Origin: Powellomyces hirtus
Lineage: Eukaryota; Chytridiomycota; Chytridiomycetes; Spizellomycetales; Powellomycetaceae
Assembly (NCBI GenBank): GCA_025526995.1
Contig: JAHLKG010000038.1
Location: 1 to 63,329, forward strand
DNA length: 63,329 bases
Reading direction: 5' to 3'
Below, piece after piece: positions 53,425 to 63,329 of this stretch; positions within the stretch are counted from its first letter, which is position 1; each line of letters begins with the position of its first letter. The translations under genes were made by a program, and so were the position numbers. The notes beneath the pieces were generated by a model. The model was not told the origin of the DNA and searched no databases. It saw only the letters and a list, made by a program, of their open reading frames with translations.

Positions 53425-56400
53425 GCCTGGATGCTTTGCTTTCACCACCATTGGAACTCAGATGCCATCCCTGACATCCAACACTTGGATTTTGGACTCA
53501 GGAGCCTCTCAGCACATGACTGGCCGCAGAGAGCTGTTTGGGGACTATGAGAAGATGTCTCCTGTCACCATTGAGATGGCAGACAATCACACATTGGAAG
53601 CTGTGGGGCATGGAACGCTTCACACATGGGTGATCAACACAGAGAGGAAGACAGTGCCCCTGCAAATCCAGAACTGCTGGCACGTCCCCAAGATGACCAA
53701 GAACCTCCTATCACTGGCTCGCCTTGCCAAAGCTGGAGCTTGTTTTGAAGTGGGACCACAGGCTGCTCGGATCATTGCAAAGGATGGGACGGCTTTCCTT
53801 GCCAAAGAGAACCAATTTGTCTACACATTCGAGACAACACATGGGCAGGCAAATGCTGGGATTGCCCACAATGTTGGAAGGGACACAACAAGTCAGGACT
53901 TGTCCCTATGGCATCAGAGACTCGGCCATTTGAACGTTGCAGACATTGGAAGGCTCACCAAGCTTGCCAAGGGCGTTCAAACCGGTGGGGCTTGAGCATT
54001 TGTGACACTTGTGCACTCAGCAAAGCAAGCAGAGCGCCATTCCCCAAGGCACAGGCCTCCAGAGCATCAGAGAAGCTGAGATTGATCCACACAGATGTCT
54101 GGGGACCAGTTGGACCACCCACAATCACTGGATATCGCTATTTCGTCACATTCATTGATGACAAGACGAGATATTTCCATGTTTGCCTTATGAAGACCAA
54201 GGGAGAAGTTGCTAGGCACTATCAGGAGCTGGAAGCAGCAGTCGTTCCCCTACATGGAAAGCAGATCAAAGCTGTCAGATCCGACCCAGGAGGCGAGTAC
54301 ATGAGCAACTTGCTAAGGGACCACTTCAAGGAGAAGGGCACACAGCATCAGAGGATTTCAGTAAATACTCCACAGCAAAATGGTGTTGCTGAACGAGCCA
54401 ACCGTACCCTTGTGGAGATGGGGAGATGTTTGTTGAAGCAGTCAGGCTTGGACAAGCGTTTCTGGGGAGAAGCAATCATGACAGCAGTCTATCTGAGGAC
54501 CAGATCTCCCACTGTTGCATGCCCCAAGACGCCTTATGAGATGTTCCATAGTATCCCACCATCTCTGGGACATTTGAGGACGTTTGGATGCATTTCCTAT
54601 GCCTACATTCAACCCAACAAGCGCCGCCAGAAGCTGGATGATGCTGCCGTCAAGTGCATCATGTTGAGGTATAGCTCCCACAGCAAGGAATACCGGCTTA
54701 TGGACATACAGACTAAGAAGATCCTGTTCTCCAGAAGTGTCAAATTCGATGAGAAGAGCTTCATTCCATCCCTCCAGTCTGCTCAGATGCCCCAAGTGCC
54801 TGCTGAGAGCCTGGAAGTGGGAATTGGGCCTGAAATGAAGCTGCAGCATGTCAGTGACGAGCTGCAGGATGTCAGTGACGAGCTGCAGGAGGTCAGTGAC
54901 GACTCTGAGGACACAGCCATGTCAGAGGGAGAGGAGAACATGAGGGAACGGACCCCTGAGCCGTCCTCTGACTATGAGACTGCTGCAGAGCCTTCTCCAA
55001 CCCCCAAAAGACTCAGGAAGCCGCCAGGACAGTGGTGGAAGGCTTCAAGCAATGCTGCAAACGTTGCTGCAGTTGCCTATGCTGTCTCCTTTGTCTCAAA
55101 CGAGCCCACAAGCTACAAGGAGAGCCAGACCATGCCAGATGCTTCACAATGGCGTCAGGCTGCTCAGGAAGAGATGGATGCTCTTGCCAAGAATGGGACA
55201 TGGCAACTTGTGGATCTGCCAACAGGCAGAAAAGCTATTGGATGCAAGTGGGTCTTCAAACGAAAGCTGAAGGACACAGGAGAGCTTGACAGATACAAGG
55301 CAAGACTTGTTGCGAAGGGATTCTCTCAGAGAGAGGGATTGGACTATCAGGAGACGTTTGCTCCTGTTGCCAAGTTTGGTCCCATGAGACTGCTGTTCTC
55401 CATTATTGCCACAGACGACTTGGAAGCACATCAGATGGACGTGAAGACAGGATTCTTGCAAGGGGATCTGGACTATGTGATCTACATGCACCAACCGGAG
55501 GGCTTTGAGGATTCCAAGCATCCAGGACGGGTCTGCAAGCTTGGGAGACCCCTCTACGGCCTCAAGCAATCAGCAAGGCGCTTCAACCACAAGATAGACC
55601 ACAAACTGAAGTCTATGGGCTTTGTGCAGTCGACTGCAGAGCCTTGCATGTACTACAGGAGTGAGAATGGGACAACAGAGTACATTCTGATCTATGTGGA
55701 CGACCTCATTGTGGCCTCATCAAGCAAGGAACAGCTGGGGGATGTCAAGAAGGAGCTGAGGCGAGCTTTTGAGATGACAGACCTTGGAGAGCTGAATTAC
55801 TTCCTTGGGATTCACATCAGACGGAGCAGAAGCACCCGCACCATCTGGTTGTCTCAGAAGAAGTATGTTGAAGAGGTTGTTTCGAAATTCAACATGGGAG
55901 ATGCCAAGGTTCATGCCACGCCTATGGAACATGGACTGCACCTCAGAAACAACATGGCACCTCAGAATGAGACGGATGAGCTGGAGATGAACTCTGTGCC
56001 ATACAGGAATGCAGTGGGCAGTTTGATCTATGCCATGCTAGGAACACGCCCTGACATTGCTGCTGCAGTTGGAAATTGTGTCCAAGTACCTTGCAAAGCC
56101 TGGAAAGGAGCATTGGAGCGCTGCCAAGCGGATCATCAGATACCTGAAGGGCACAAGCGAACTTGGAATCCTTCTGGGAGGCAAAGAGAATGTCTCTGAG
56201 CCTAGGAAGCTGGTTGGATACTTGGATTCCAACTATGCTGGATGTTTGGACACAAGGAGATCAACCACTGGATTCATCTTCATGTTCAACGGGCCTATCA
56301 CCTGGCAATCCAAGCGGCAGACCACTATAGCTCTTTCAAGCACGGAAGCAGAGTACATGGCACTAGCCCAGTGCACCAAGGAAGCTGTTTGGCTTCGTCT

Positions 56401-56685
56401 GCTTGCAGGGGAGCTCGGATTCAAGCAGGATGGACCCACAATGCTCTTTGAGGACAACAGGGTGCCATTGCTCTTGCTAAGAACCCGACATTGCATGCCA
56501 GCACCAAACACATTGAAGTGAGGTACCACTCTATCAGAGAAGCACTAGGACGCTTGGAGATTGCATTAGAGTATCTCTCAACTAAGGACATGGTTGCAGA
56601 CATCTTGACAAAACCACTGGCTAGGGATCAGTTCTTGAAACTGAGGGACGCCTGTGGGATCACAAAACATGTTTCACGAGAGTGA
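53425..56685 (+). pseudogene. protease-integrase-RT-RNase H of B3
   Basis: The protease frame (to 53995) ends at the same TGA as in B1/B2, after GGGG (53987-53990). Pol continues in the -1 frame as a 763-codon ORF (53908-56199) with integrase D,D,E and RT YVDDLIVAS (about 55693). The acidic repeat has three units (54841-54906). An extra A near 56072 and a missing C near 56459 break RNase H. The last frame ends properly at 56685 (ITKHVSRE then stop), unlike B1/B2. Confidence 0.88.
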
Positions 56686-56688
56686 GAG

Positions 56689-57188
56689 TGTTGGAATCTA
56701 CCTGTGGGCGCCTCTGGGAGGACTTAGAGCACACGGGACATGTGGGAGGACATCCACTTGTGTCTAGAATGGTCTGGAATGGTCCAGAATGGTCTAGAAC
56801 GATCCAGAATAGCTGGAGAGGGCCTGGGAAGGCCTAGAACACGTCTGGAGCGCTGATAGAAGCGCCAAGAAAAGGCAAAAAGACACCCTGTGATTGGGAA
56901 CAATACTAGGCCAGGGCAGGGCCGTCTTGGCCAAGCTAGGGCACAGTTAGATTGTCACTACACATGTACTATGATCCCAATTGTTATAAAAGGACGCCCT
57001 CTGGGCATCCCCAACCAATATAATAACAGTCCAACACACTCTACTTGTCTAGTACACTCTGCCAAACACTACAGGCAACCTTCCCTACCTTGGGAAGCAC
57101 CTTCAGACCCTCTGCAAGTCTTGACAACAACCTAGCAACCTATCTGCTATGCTGAGTCCCTGTTTGTAGATGTCAAGACGTCTCAACA
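56689..57188 (+). repeat. 3' LTR of B3
   Basis: 500 bp, TGTTGGAATC..CGTCTCAACA, after the purine tract GAGAGTGAGAG. It contains the phased GAA array and TATAAAAGG. Confidence 0.92.
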
Positions 57189-58020
57189 GGAGAATGTCAT
57201 CAAGACAATCAAGGGCATCATGGGCCCCTTGACTCTGCCGGCTCCAACTGGAAAAGTTTACTCCACAAACTTGAATACAACTACAACCAATGCCGCAGAC
57301 GTCAACTGGACTATCTCCATTGAGATCAGACTAGGTGTCGTCTCTTGGGTACTGAACCAATGGGTGGCACCTGACCCCAGGCAGATAACAAAGCAATCAG
57401 CATGAAGTGCCATGAAAAAGCGGATTGAAGAATTTGCAGTTGTGAACCGCATTGTGCAGCAATGACTCTGTGATGCACAAGATCAATAGGTAAAGTATTA
57501 TGACAGCAAGAAACACACAGAGGCATACATAGAGGGTGACAAGGTCTTACTCCATGAGGAGGGCATCATGATCACCAGCATTACTGCAAGGAACAAGAAG
57601 TTGGCAAAGCAATGGATTGGGCCATTCAGAGTATGCAGCAAGGGCCCCATCCTGACACTTACAAGCTAGAACTACCTAAGGAGCTTACTGGGCTGCACCC
57701 AGTCTTTCACGTCAGCATCTTGAGGCATTGATTGCCACGAGCCAGGTGGTACACTGTACAGACAGGTAACTGCCCCATCAGAACCCAAGAAGGACAAGGA
57801 CAGTCAGGAGACCTACCAAGTCGATAACGTCCTGAATGCCTGATGGTACAGGAACACAGAGCACTTCCTAGTCAAGTGGACAGGGTCCAACCACACCCAG
57901 AACACATGAAAGCCATACTCATGTGTAAAAGAAACAACTGCATTGGAAGAATGACTCAGGGAGCATCCCGGAGACGACTGCCGTAAAAAGCTAGTGGTCA
58001 GGAGATGGAAGAGATCCTAG
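57189..58020 (+). pseudogene. 3' end of chromovirus G: integrase C-terminus and chromodomain
   Basis: The first codons (AENVIKTIKG) continue the integrase sequence QTDSKAE that ends beta on the opposite strand, once the ggaga duplication is counted once. Further on: KKLAKQWIGPFRV (GPY/F integrase tail, about 57600-57635), KLELPKELTGLHPVFHVS, and a decayed chromodomain at about 57808-57960 (TYQVDNVL..EHFLVKWTG) with stop codons. This identifies G as a Ty3/gypsy chromovirus. Confidence 0.82.
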
Positions 58021-58069
58021 ATAGCAGGCTCTTTTGTAATTAAAAAGAAGATGTACTACTACCTGGGGT

Positions 58070-58612
58070 AGAGGACCTTACAGGGTGAGAAAGATGATGG
58101 TGCGCCTCTATTACCGGCATCGTAGGACAATGGCCAAAAGCTGCTGGCAGCATACCTCACTGGATGAGATGAGATGATGGCTGAAGGCTGCTGGGCAGCA
58201 TACCTCACTGGGTGAGAAGGGTGATGCTCAGCATCTACTGGGGATTGTGAGATGATGGCTGAAGGCTGCTGGGCAGCATACCTCACTGGGCGAGAGGGGT
58301 CATGTGGGGCATTGACCAGATGATCCATGACAAGGTGGCCAGCACAAAGATTTGCATGGCAACGTACCTTGAAACCCTTGGGGAGCATGGCCACAGTACA
58401 TACCCATGGAAAGGGGAAGACAAGGGCATCAGGCCAACATTTCCAGTGTTGCTGGGTGACGGCTGTGAGGCTGCTGGGCAGCACATCCCACAGATTGGGA
58501 AGGGTGATGCAAGGCATCGACCACCAGCATTGTAGGACAATGGCTGAAGAGCTGGCTGCTTTCTCCTCAGGATGGGACAGGTGATGAAGGGCATCGACCA
58601 TGAGCACCATAG
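58070..58612. repeat. Imperfect minisatellite of about 78-bp units
   Basis: A segment containing GATGATGGCTGAAGGCTGCT and GGGCAGCATACCTCACTGGG recurs at about 58172 and 58251. A diverged unit begins near 58080, and more diverged pieces lie near 58450-58610 (GGCATCGACC motifs). It lies just past the chromodomain of G. Open frames here are by-products of the repeat. Confidence 0.6.
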
Positions 58613-59942
58613 CCAACAAATAAGTTTAGTTCGAATCTAGTAATGGTACCCAGGAGGAAGCCGAGTGATGTTGGACACAGCAGCCACATACGGGATGTAA
58701 CGTGCAAAAGAGTCACAGTAACAAGGTCTGGCAGTGATCTTCATTATACAGCCCAAAGGCCAGGCTTGAGGGCAGCAACGGACAAAAGTATGTAAAGAAA
58801 GAAAGGGGCCTGGAGGGGGGGAACTTATCAACCATTCTTGGTGAAGGAGCATTGGCATTCATTGCTGTGGCAGCAGTCCCCAGTCCGCACTGGAGTGGCA
58901 TGTAGTTGGCCACATTCATTTTGCTACAGAGAGAGCTATGAACCAGAGAGTACTATCTATGTGCAGAGGTGCACCATGCTGTGCATGTGGAAACAATGGA
59001 ACATGCAGAGATCCATGCCAAAGTGGGGGCAGCCATCGTACTGGCATGCTGTTGGGGTTGTTGCAAAGAACAGCATACTGCTGCTGCCAGGGGCACCGTG
59101 TGTCAGCTGGCCCAGAGAGGCAATGCTCTGAGAAGCAAAGAATAGAAGAATCACATGATCAGATAGACACCAAGATGTGCTACAACCATGAAAAACATAC
59201 CGTGTTGTTGACTGCAGCAATGATGCAAGAGCAGCAAGCCAGGTGGCAGCATTCTGATGTGAACATCTTGCTGCTGCAGAAGTGTTGGCACTTCCAGCAT
59301 GCCGGCAGTCCAGCCGACCCTTCAGGGGTGGACTGGACATGCACAGAGGATCCCACAGATGACATGAAATTGGTTGTTGTAACCAGGAAGAGAACATTAA
59401 ATCCTCCTCACCCAGATGGGCTGAACTTGCTTGGTAGCACCTTTCTGGAGTTGTTGATTGGGGCGGCGCTTGCCCGTGGTGGTGGAGGTGTTGTCAGGAG
59501 GAGGGAAAGAGTTGCTGGTGGTGTCCACCATGGGTTGTGTGGTTAGGTACAAAGACAGAGGAGAGAAAGGGAAATGCAACGGGAAATGCCTTTTTGAAGG
59601 CTCAAGCAGGCTGGGAACACTCGGAATTCAGGTGTTAGCTGTTTCATTCCCAACACAGCGCAGCAGAGGCTACTTAAGACAAACTGCTTGGAAGAAACTA
59701 CTCATGGTTCATTTGGGGTCCTTGCGGGGAAGGAATAGGCTTTCTGACAAGGTTGCGTGCTGTGGATGGTGGAGACTATCTGCCAGAGGCTACAGCAACG
59801 TGACCTGCCCCAGGGCTGCCTTACCAGCCACATATTCCCATGACCACATCAGGATTCATTACCCTGCGGCTGCCCAGCATAGACAACCATTGCCTCACCA
59901 AAGAGATTCGGGCCTGCAAGGCAGGAACAATTCCAAGGGGAG
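58613..59942. other. Unassigned sequence downstream of G
   Basis: About 1.3 kb with no recognisable domain. A plus-strand frame of 202 codons (58938-59546) starts with ATG and is rich in Cys, His and Gln, but it lacks a known motif and is open on the other strand too. It may be the 3' non-coding part of G or a further decayed insertion. Confidence 0.4.
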
Positions 59943-60010
59943 TGTAATGACGTGCGGCTCACCAGCCTAAGCCTAGACACACATCGGGGAGGGCCCAGTG
60001 CATGTTAGAG
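59935..60010 (+). other. Possible purine tract and LTR start of G
   Basis: AAGGGGAG (59935-59942) is followed by TGTAATGACG (59943), which looks like a polypurine tract and the TG start of a gypsy 3' LTR. The presumed LTR is cut after less than 100 bp by the C3 relic. Weak evidence: no second LTR of G is in the window. Confidence 0.25.
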
Positions 60011-60011
60011 G

Positions 60012-61939
60012 CTAATGTAAGCACCTGAAGGGTTCTATGTAGCAGGCCAAATGGGGGGCAGGCCACTGAGATTGTGGGCCTCCCGTTGGCCCTGCAAGCA
60101 CAGATGGCACTAAACTTTGGGCTTGGGTTGAGGGTTGCATCAATGTGTCAGCCCCCTTTGTCTCAGCATCAGAAGCATTTGTCCATTTCTTCAATTCTGT
60201 AGATGTAATATCCGACACGTGTGTCAGCGTCTTTGACGCGTGTGTTCTTGAGCAGGTTTGGGCAATAAATGCCATCAGAGTTGGTGAAATGTTTGGATGA
60301 CAGCGCTCTCATTATCAAAGGTAACTCTCTTTCATCTTTGGCCAGTGCGGAGACCGAGATGAGAGTTTTGGCGAGTTTCGGAACGTAGAGGACATCATTG
60401 AGAGGTACATCTCCATCTGGAAGCTTCAAGATAGCGGTCCCTTTCGCTTCGGCATCAAGGAATGCCTTGTTTCCAAATCTAACGCACGTTGAGTGCTCTT
60501 TGTAGGATTCGAGAATGGAAATGTCATTTGTCATGTGCTGTGAGCAGCCCGAATCCAGGTAAGCCAATGTATGGGCATTGTGTGCTTCTGCAATGTGGAC
60601 ATTAGCAGCAGGTTTTAAGGCTTCGACAGCCTTGGCTTTGAGGGGACAATTGAATGGAGTATGTTCATTTGAATTGCATAATCAACAGGGGAAGTTTTGT
60701 TTCTTCCTCAAGTCTGTGGTCCTCTTTGCATCATTCGTCTTGCAAGTTGAGCCTTCCTTCTTAGAAGGTTGGGCTTTGAGCACAATGTTTTTGCTCTTCT
60801 TGATGCAACGGTTGTTTTAGTTACTCTTGTTACCTCTATTATCCAAACGTTTGGCTGCTGCATGTAGGCTTTCATGATCATCAAAACCCTGGGTTCTGAT
60901 GAGCTCAGCTCGATGTTTGTTCATTCTTCAAAGGTAGAACCACTTGTAGATCAGGTAGATCAGGAACGGAATGTATGTGATGAGCTGGCTGGTAATCTTT
61001 GTGAATGAAGTATTGTATTGCTGAATGGTGTGATTTCCTTGAAGTAGTCCTTTGAGCGGAGATAGTAAGCTCTTCATGATTGCGCAGTTTGAAACACTGG
61101 AGGAAAGGTCTTTGAAAGTTGGCCAATTGATAATGGGAGCATATTTCCCTTCATCATTTTGCAGTAGTTCTAATACCATATCTTGCATTGCCAGTGAGCT
61201 TGCCAGATATGAAGGAGAGTTTTTCATCTCCAGGTAAAGATTTGAGGTGGAAGACCACGTCAATCTGATCCATAAAATCCACAAGTTTTGAAACATTTCC
61301 CGTTTTGTTGTACTTCATGACTTCATTGATGTGCTGGCTCAAAGAATGAAAGGCACTGCGCTTCACGGTCTTCACTTTGACTGCTCATGGTTGTTGCACT
61401 CTGCGCTGGGAAATGCAGATGGAAGTGAGGGACAACAGAGGCTTCAACTTGGCTGTGAGTCACAAGATTTTGAGCATAGGCGTACTCTGGGCCTGCTTTT
61501 GGGCTGCGCATAGGTGAAACAAGTAAGTCTTGCATTGTAAGATTTGCAGGACCATTGTAGCCACTGATGTGAGTGTTCCCGTTTTCAAACTTTTGTGTTG
61601 ATGGAAAGGTGATGTAACGAGAGGATTTGGCTTAGTCAATAGACTCTCCTCCAGCTTCTCCATCTGATGGGTGGATTTTTGTCCAATTCTGTTTTGAACC
61701 TCTGCAAAATGTGCAAAACTATGTCAGCCTGCGGCCGGACAGTTCTGTCACTGGTTGGGTGTGCATTCCTCCAGGATTCATCTCATCTGCAACAGCATTT
61801 TTGTCATGGGAATCGGTTAGATTGAGGCTTCATTATTAATGTCACCTTCAACGTCAGGACGCTGATTGGCATCTTGTGTGGCTTGATGGGCTTGTTGGCG
61901 GGTCTGCACTCCTTGAATTGGAGATCTTGCAGTAGGCAT
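60012..61939 (-). pseudogene. C3: decayed gag-protease of a C element
   Basis: Minus strand, start MPTARSPIQGVQTRQQ at 61939. The Gag core (61300-60900), a damaged zinc knuckle (near 60650-60690; one Cys-to-stop type change) and protease LDSGCSQHMTND (about 60545) all align to C1. Many frameshifts and CpG-to-TpG/CpA changes are present. Similarity to C1 fades after the first ACGCGT-repeat copy near 60170, and the integrase and later genes are missing. Confidence 0.82.
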
Positions 61940-62041
61940 CTTGACGGTGTGCTCGGTACTTCTTGGCATTTGCATTTGACAGAAAAGTTGTAGTTTCAAG
62001 GTCCTACAAAGGGAGAATGATTTGCATTCGACCAGTGTTCT

Positions 62042-62056
62042 CAACGCTCATAACTT
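62042..62056 (-). other. Relic primer-binding site of C3
   Basis: Minus-strand AGTTATGAGCGTTGA, a mutated form of GGTTATGAGCCCTGA next to the LTR end. Confidence 0.6.
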
Positions 62057-62282
62057 ATTGTAGATATTGGTGTTTCTGGTACTTTATTAAAAAATGCAGA
62101 GGATTGGCCGAATTCAAGTCAGGCTACTTGTATTGACTTCGTAAGGAGGTTACAGAGCTCTTTTGTAATGCAGATGATGGCATAACAGTGTCAGATGCAC
62201 AAAGATGTATGTATGAGAATGTATTTCCATGTCTTAGTCATATCGGTAATGTTTTGCTTGTCAAACAGTCTTATCTACTTTT
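62057..62282 (-). repeat. Partial LTR of C3
   Basis: 226 bp matching the last part of the C LTR (from the AAAGTAGATTAG region to CTCCAATA), heavily mutated. It joins directly to a second, nearly full LTR. Confidence 0.75.
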
Positions 62283-62646
62283 ATTTATGAAATCAACGTT
62301 CCCAGTACTTTATCAGAAATGCAGAGGCTTGGCCGAATTTGATGCAGTCTCCAGTATAATTTGTAAAGGGGGTTTACAAAGCTCTTCTGTGATGCAGATG
62401 ACGATGTAGCATTGTCAGATGCATGGAGATGTAATGTATGTGAATGTATTTTATGTCTTAAAGTCTTATCGGTAATGTCTCACTTCGAGCGTTCTAATCT
62501 ACTTTTTCTCCAATCACGTGATCACACGTGATCCAATTCAGCTCTTAGCATTACTGGTATGGCGGTCACGCGTTCTAGTTGGAGAATCCAAGTTAGGATC
62601 TAGCGTAAGGACTAACGTTGAGTATGCAAGGCTCAAAATTCCAATA
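62283..62646 (-). repeat. Near-complete LTR of C4
   Basis: About 364 bp from TATTGGAATT to a mutated 3' end. It retains CACGTG cores (near 62515-62530). The purine tract GGACAGGAGG (62649-62658, minus) precedes it in element orientation. Confidence 0.8.
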
Positions 62647-62656
62647 CACCTCCTGT

Positions 62657-63329
62657 CCAAGAAATCGATCCGCAGTGAAGGGATTTTACTCATTTGGGAG
62701 CTTCGTCATGGACGCTTTCGTCATTGTTGTGATGGTGTTATTGTAGTGCTTGATGCACATATTTTTGTGATGGTATTTGAATGCCGGGGCCGGTAATGGT
62801 TTTGTAAGGGAATCAGCGACCATTTCAGTGGTGGATAAGTACTCCAGATGAATCTCCATGTCGATGTGATCACGGATGAAGTGATGTCAAAAGTTGATGT
62901 ACTTGGTAGGGGCGTGATGCATGGGATTCATTGCCAGCAAGATGCATGACTGATTGTCTTTGTAGATCGTTGGAGGTCAAGCATTTTCGTTGAGATATTC
63001 AGGGATTTGGAGTCCTTGCAGAAGTGAGTGAAGCCAGATGCTTTCCTGAGTGGTGAAGGAAAGTGCCATGTATTCAGCTTTGGTATGAGAGAGCAACGGT
63101 GGGTTGACTCTTTGAAGCCCACGTGACAGGGCCCGCATTTCCAATGTAGAAAAGGTAGCCAGTGATTGACCCTCAATCAATGATGTGTTTCCCCAATTGG
63201 CATCGCTGTAGCCATGCAGGGTAACATTGTTTCCGTCAATGCAGAGACTGTAAGCAGATGTCCCTGGTAGATAGCAAAGAACACGGTTTGCAGCTTGCAG
63301 ATGTTGAGGCAAGGGTTGTGCAAAGCAAG
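62657..63329 (-). pseudogene. C4: decayed RNase H end of a second C element
   Basis: Minus-strand match to the last 220 or so codons of C pol: AANRVLCYLPGTSAYSLCI, DANWG, KAEYMALSF, and the DNQSCISLAMN region. It has frameshifts and stops. It continues beyond the window. Its LTR is shared head to tail with C3. Confidence 0.82.

Larger units (their letters stand above)
53425..57188 (+). mobile_element. Copia element B3, 5'-truncated and inverted relative to B2
   Basis: It starts abruptly inside the gag-protease region, shortly before DSGASQHMTG, and continues to a complete 3' LTR (56689-57188). It differs from B1/B2 by scattered substitutions and a longer acidic repeat, so it is a separate family member. 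The 5 bp after its LTR (ggaga, 57189-57193) match the last bases of beta before the B LTR on the other strand. Confidence 0.9.

Noticed and set aside
58059..58619. 186-codon minus-strand ORF over the minisatellite
   Set aside because: It is a by-product of a repeat whose unit length is a multiple of three or nearly so; no known domain.

Overview
The window is essentially solid transposable-element DNA; I find no host gene, tRNA or rRNA. It looks like a repeat-rich nuclear region of a filamentous fungus, probably a basidiomycete (low confidence). The reasons are Ty1/copia and chromodomain Ty3/gypsy elements, a 57-bp GT..CTAAC..AG intron of fungal type, and eukaryotic TATA-type LTR promoters. 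Four families are named here only for this report: A and C (Ty1/copia elements that each carry a chromodomain), B (ordinary Ty1/copia) and G (a decayed Ty3/gypsy chromovirus).

Layout, + strand. 1-5640: A1 (minus, cut by the window edge). 5641-6032: G fragment 'alpha' (RT). 6033-6532: solo LTR of B. 6533-8026: G fragment 'beta' (end of RT, RNase H, integrase). 8027-14235: A2. 14236-14630: alpha. 14631-25753: B1 (minus), whose 5' LTR is split by C1 (plus, 19504-25305). 25754-27248: beta. 27249-33413: A3. 33414-33805: alpha. 33806-34305: solo B LTR. 34306-35800: beta. 35801-41914: A4. 41915-42306: alpha. 42307-53424: B2 (minus), again split by C2 (47183-52976). 53425-57188: 5'-truncated B3 on the plus strand. 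57189-58020: the 3' end of G (integrase tail and chromodomain) on the plus strand. 58070-58612: minisatellite. 58613-59942: unassigned. 60012-63329: two decayed C elements (minus) joined head to tail through one and a half LTRs.

The order of events can be read from target-site duplications. A inserted once into the RT gene of G (TSD gtttc). B inserted into the integrase gene of G (TSD ggaga) and another B lies upstream of alpha. C inserted into a B LTR (TSD gctag). The block alpha-[A]-beta was then multiplied in tandem with B LTRs as the joints, giving four A copies with one and the same insertion site. A larger unit of about 27.7 kb is present twice. An inversion inside B at about 53424 puts the 3' end of G on the opposite strand. 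Assembly artefact cannot be excluded, because many copies differ by clustered one-base indels.

Most notable biology: families A and C both have copia-order pol genes (PR-IN-RT-RNase H) with a chromodomain between integrase and RT, together with a Gag of Ty3/gypsy type. All three copia families have the same primer-binding site, complementary to the anticodon arm of initiator tRNA-Met (half-tRNA priming). Family A also carries an antisense, apparently spliced reading frame between pol and the 3' LTR, whose product would begin with MAR and contain a KQTARK(T)G stretch like the histone H3 tail. B LTRs carry a phased GAA array resembling a step-type heat-shock element upstream of a TATA box.
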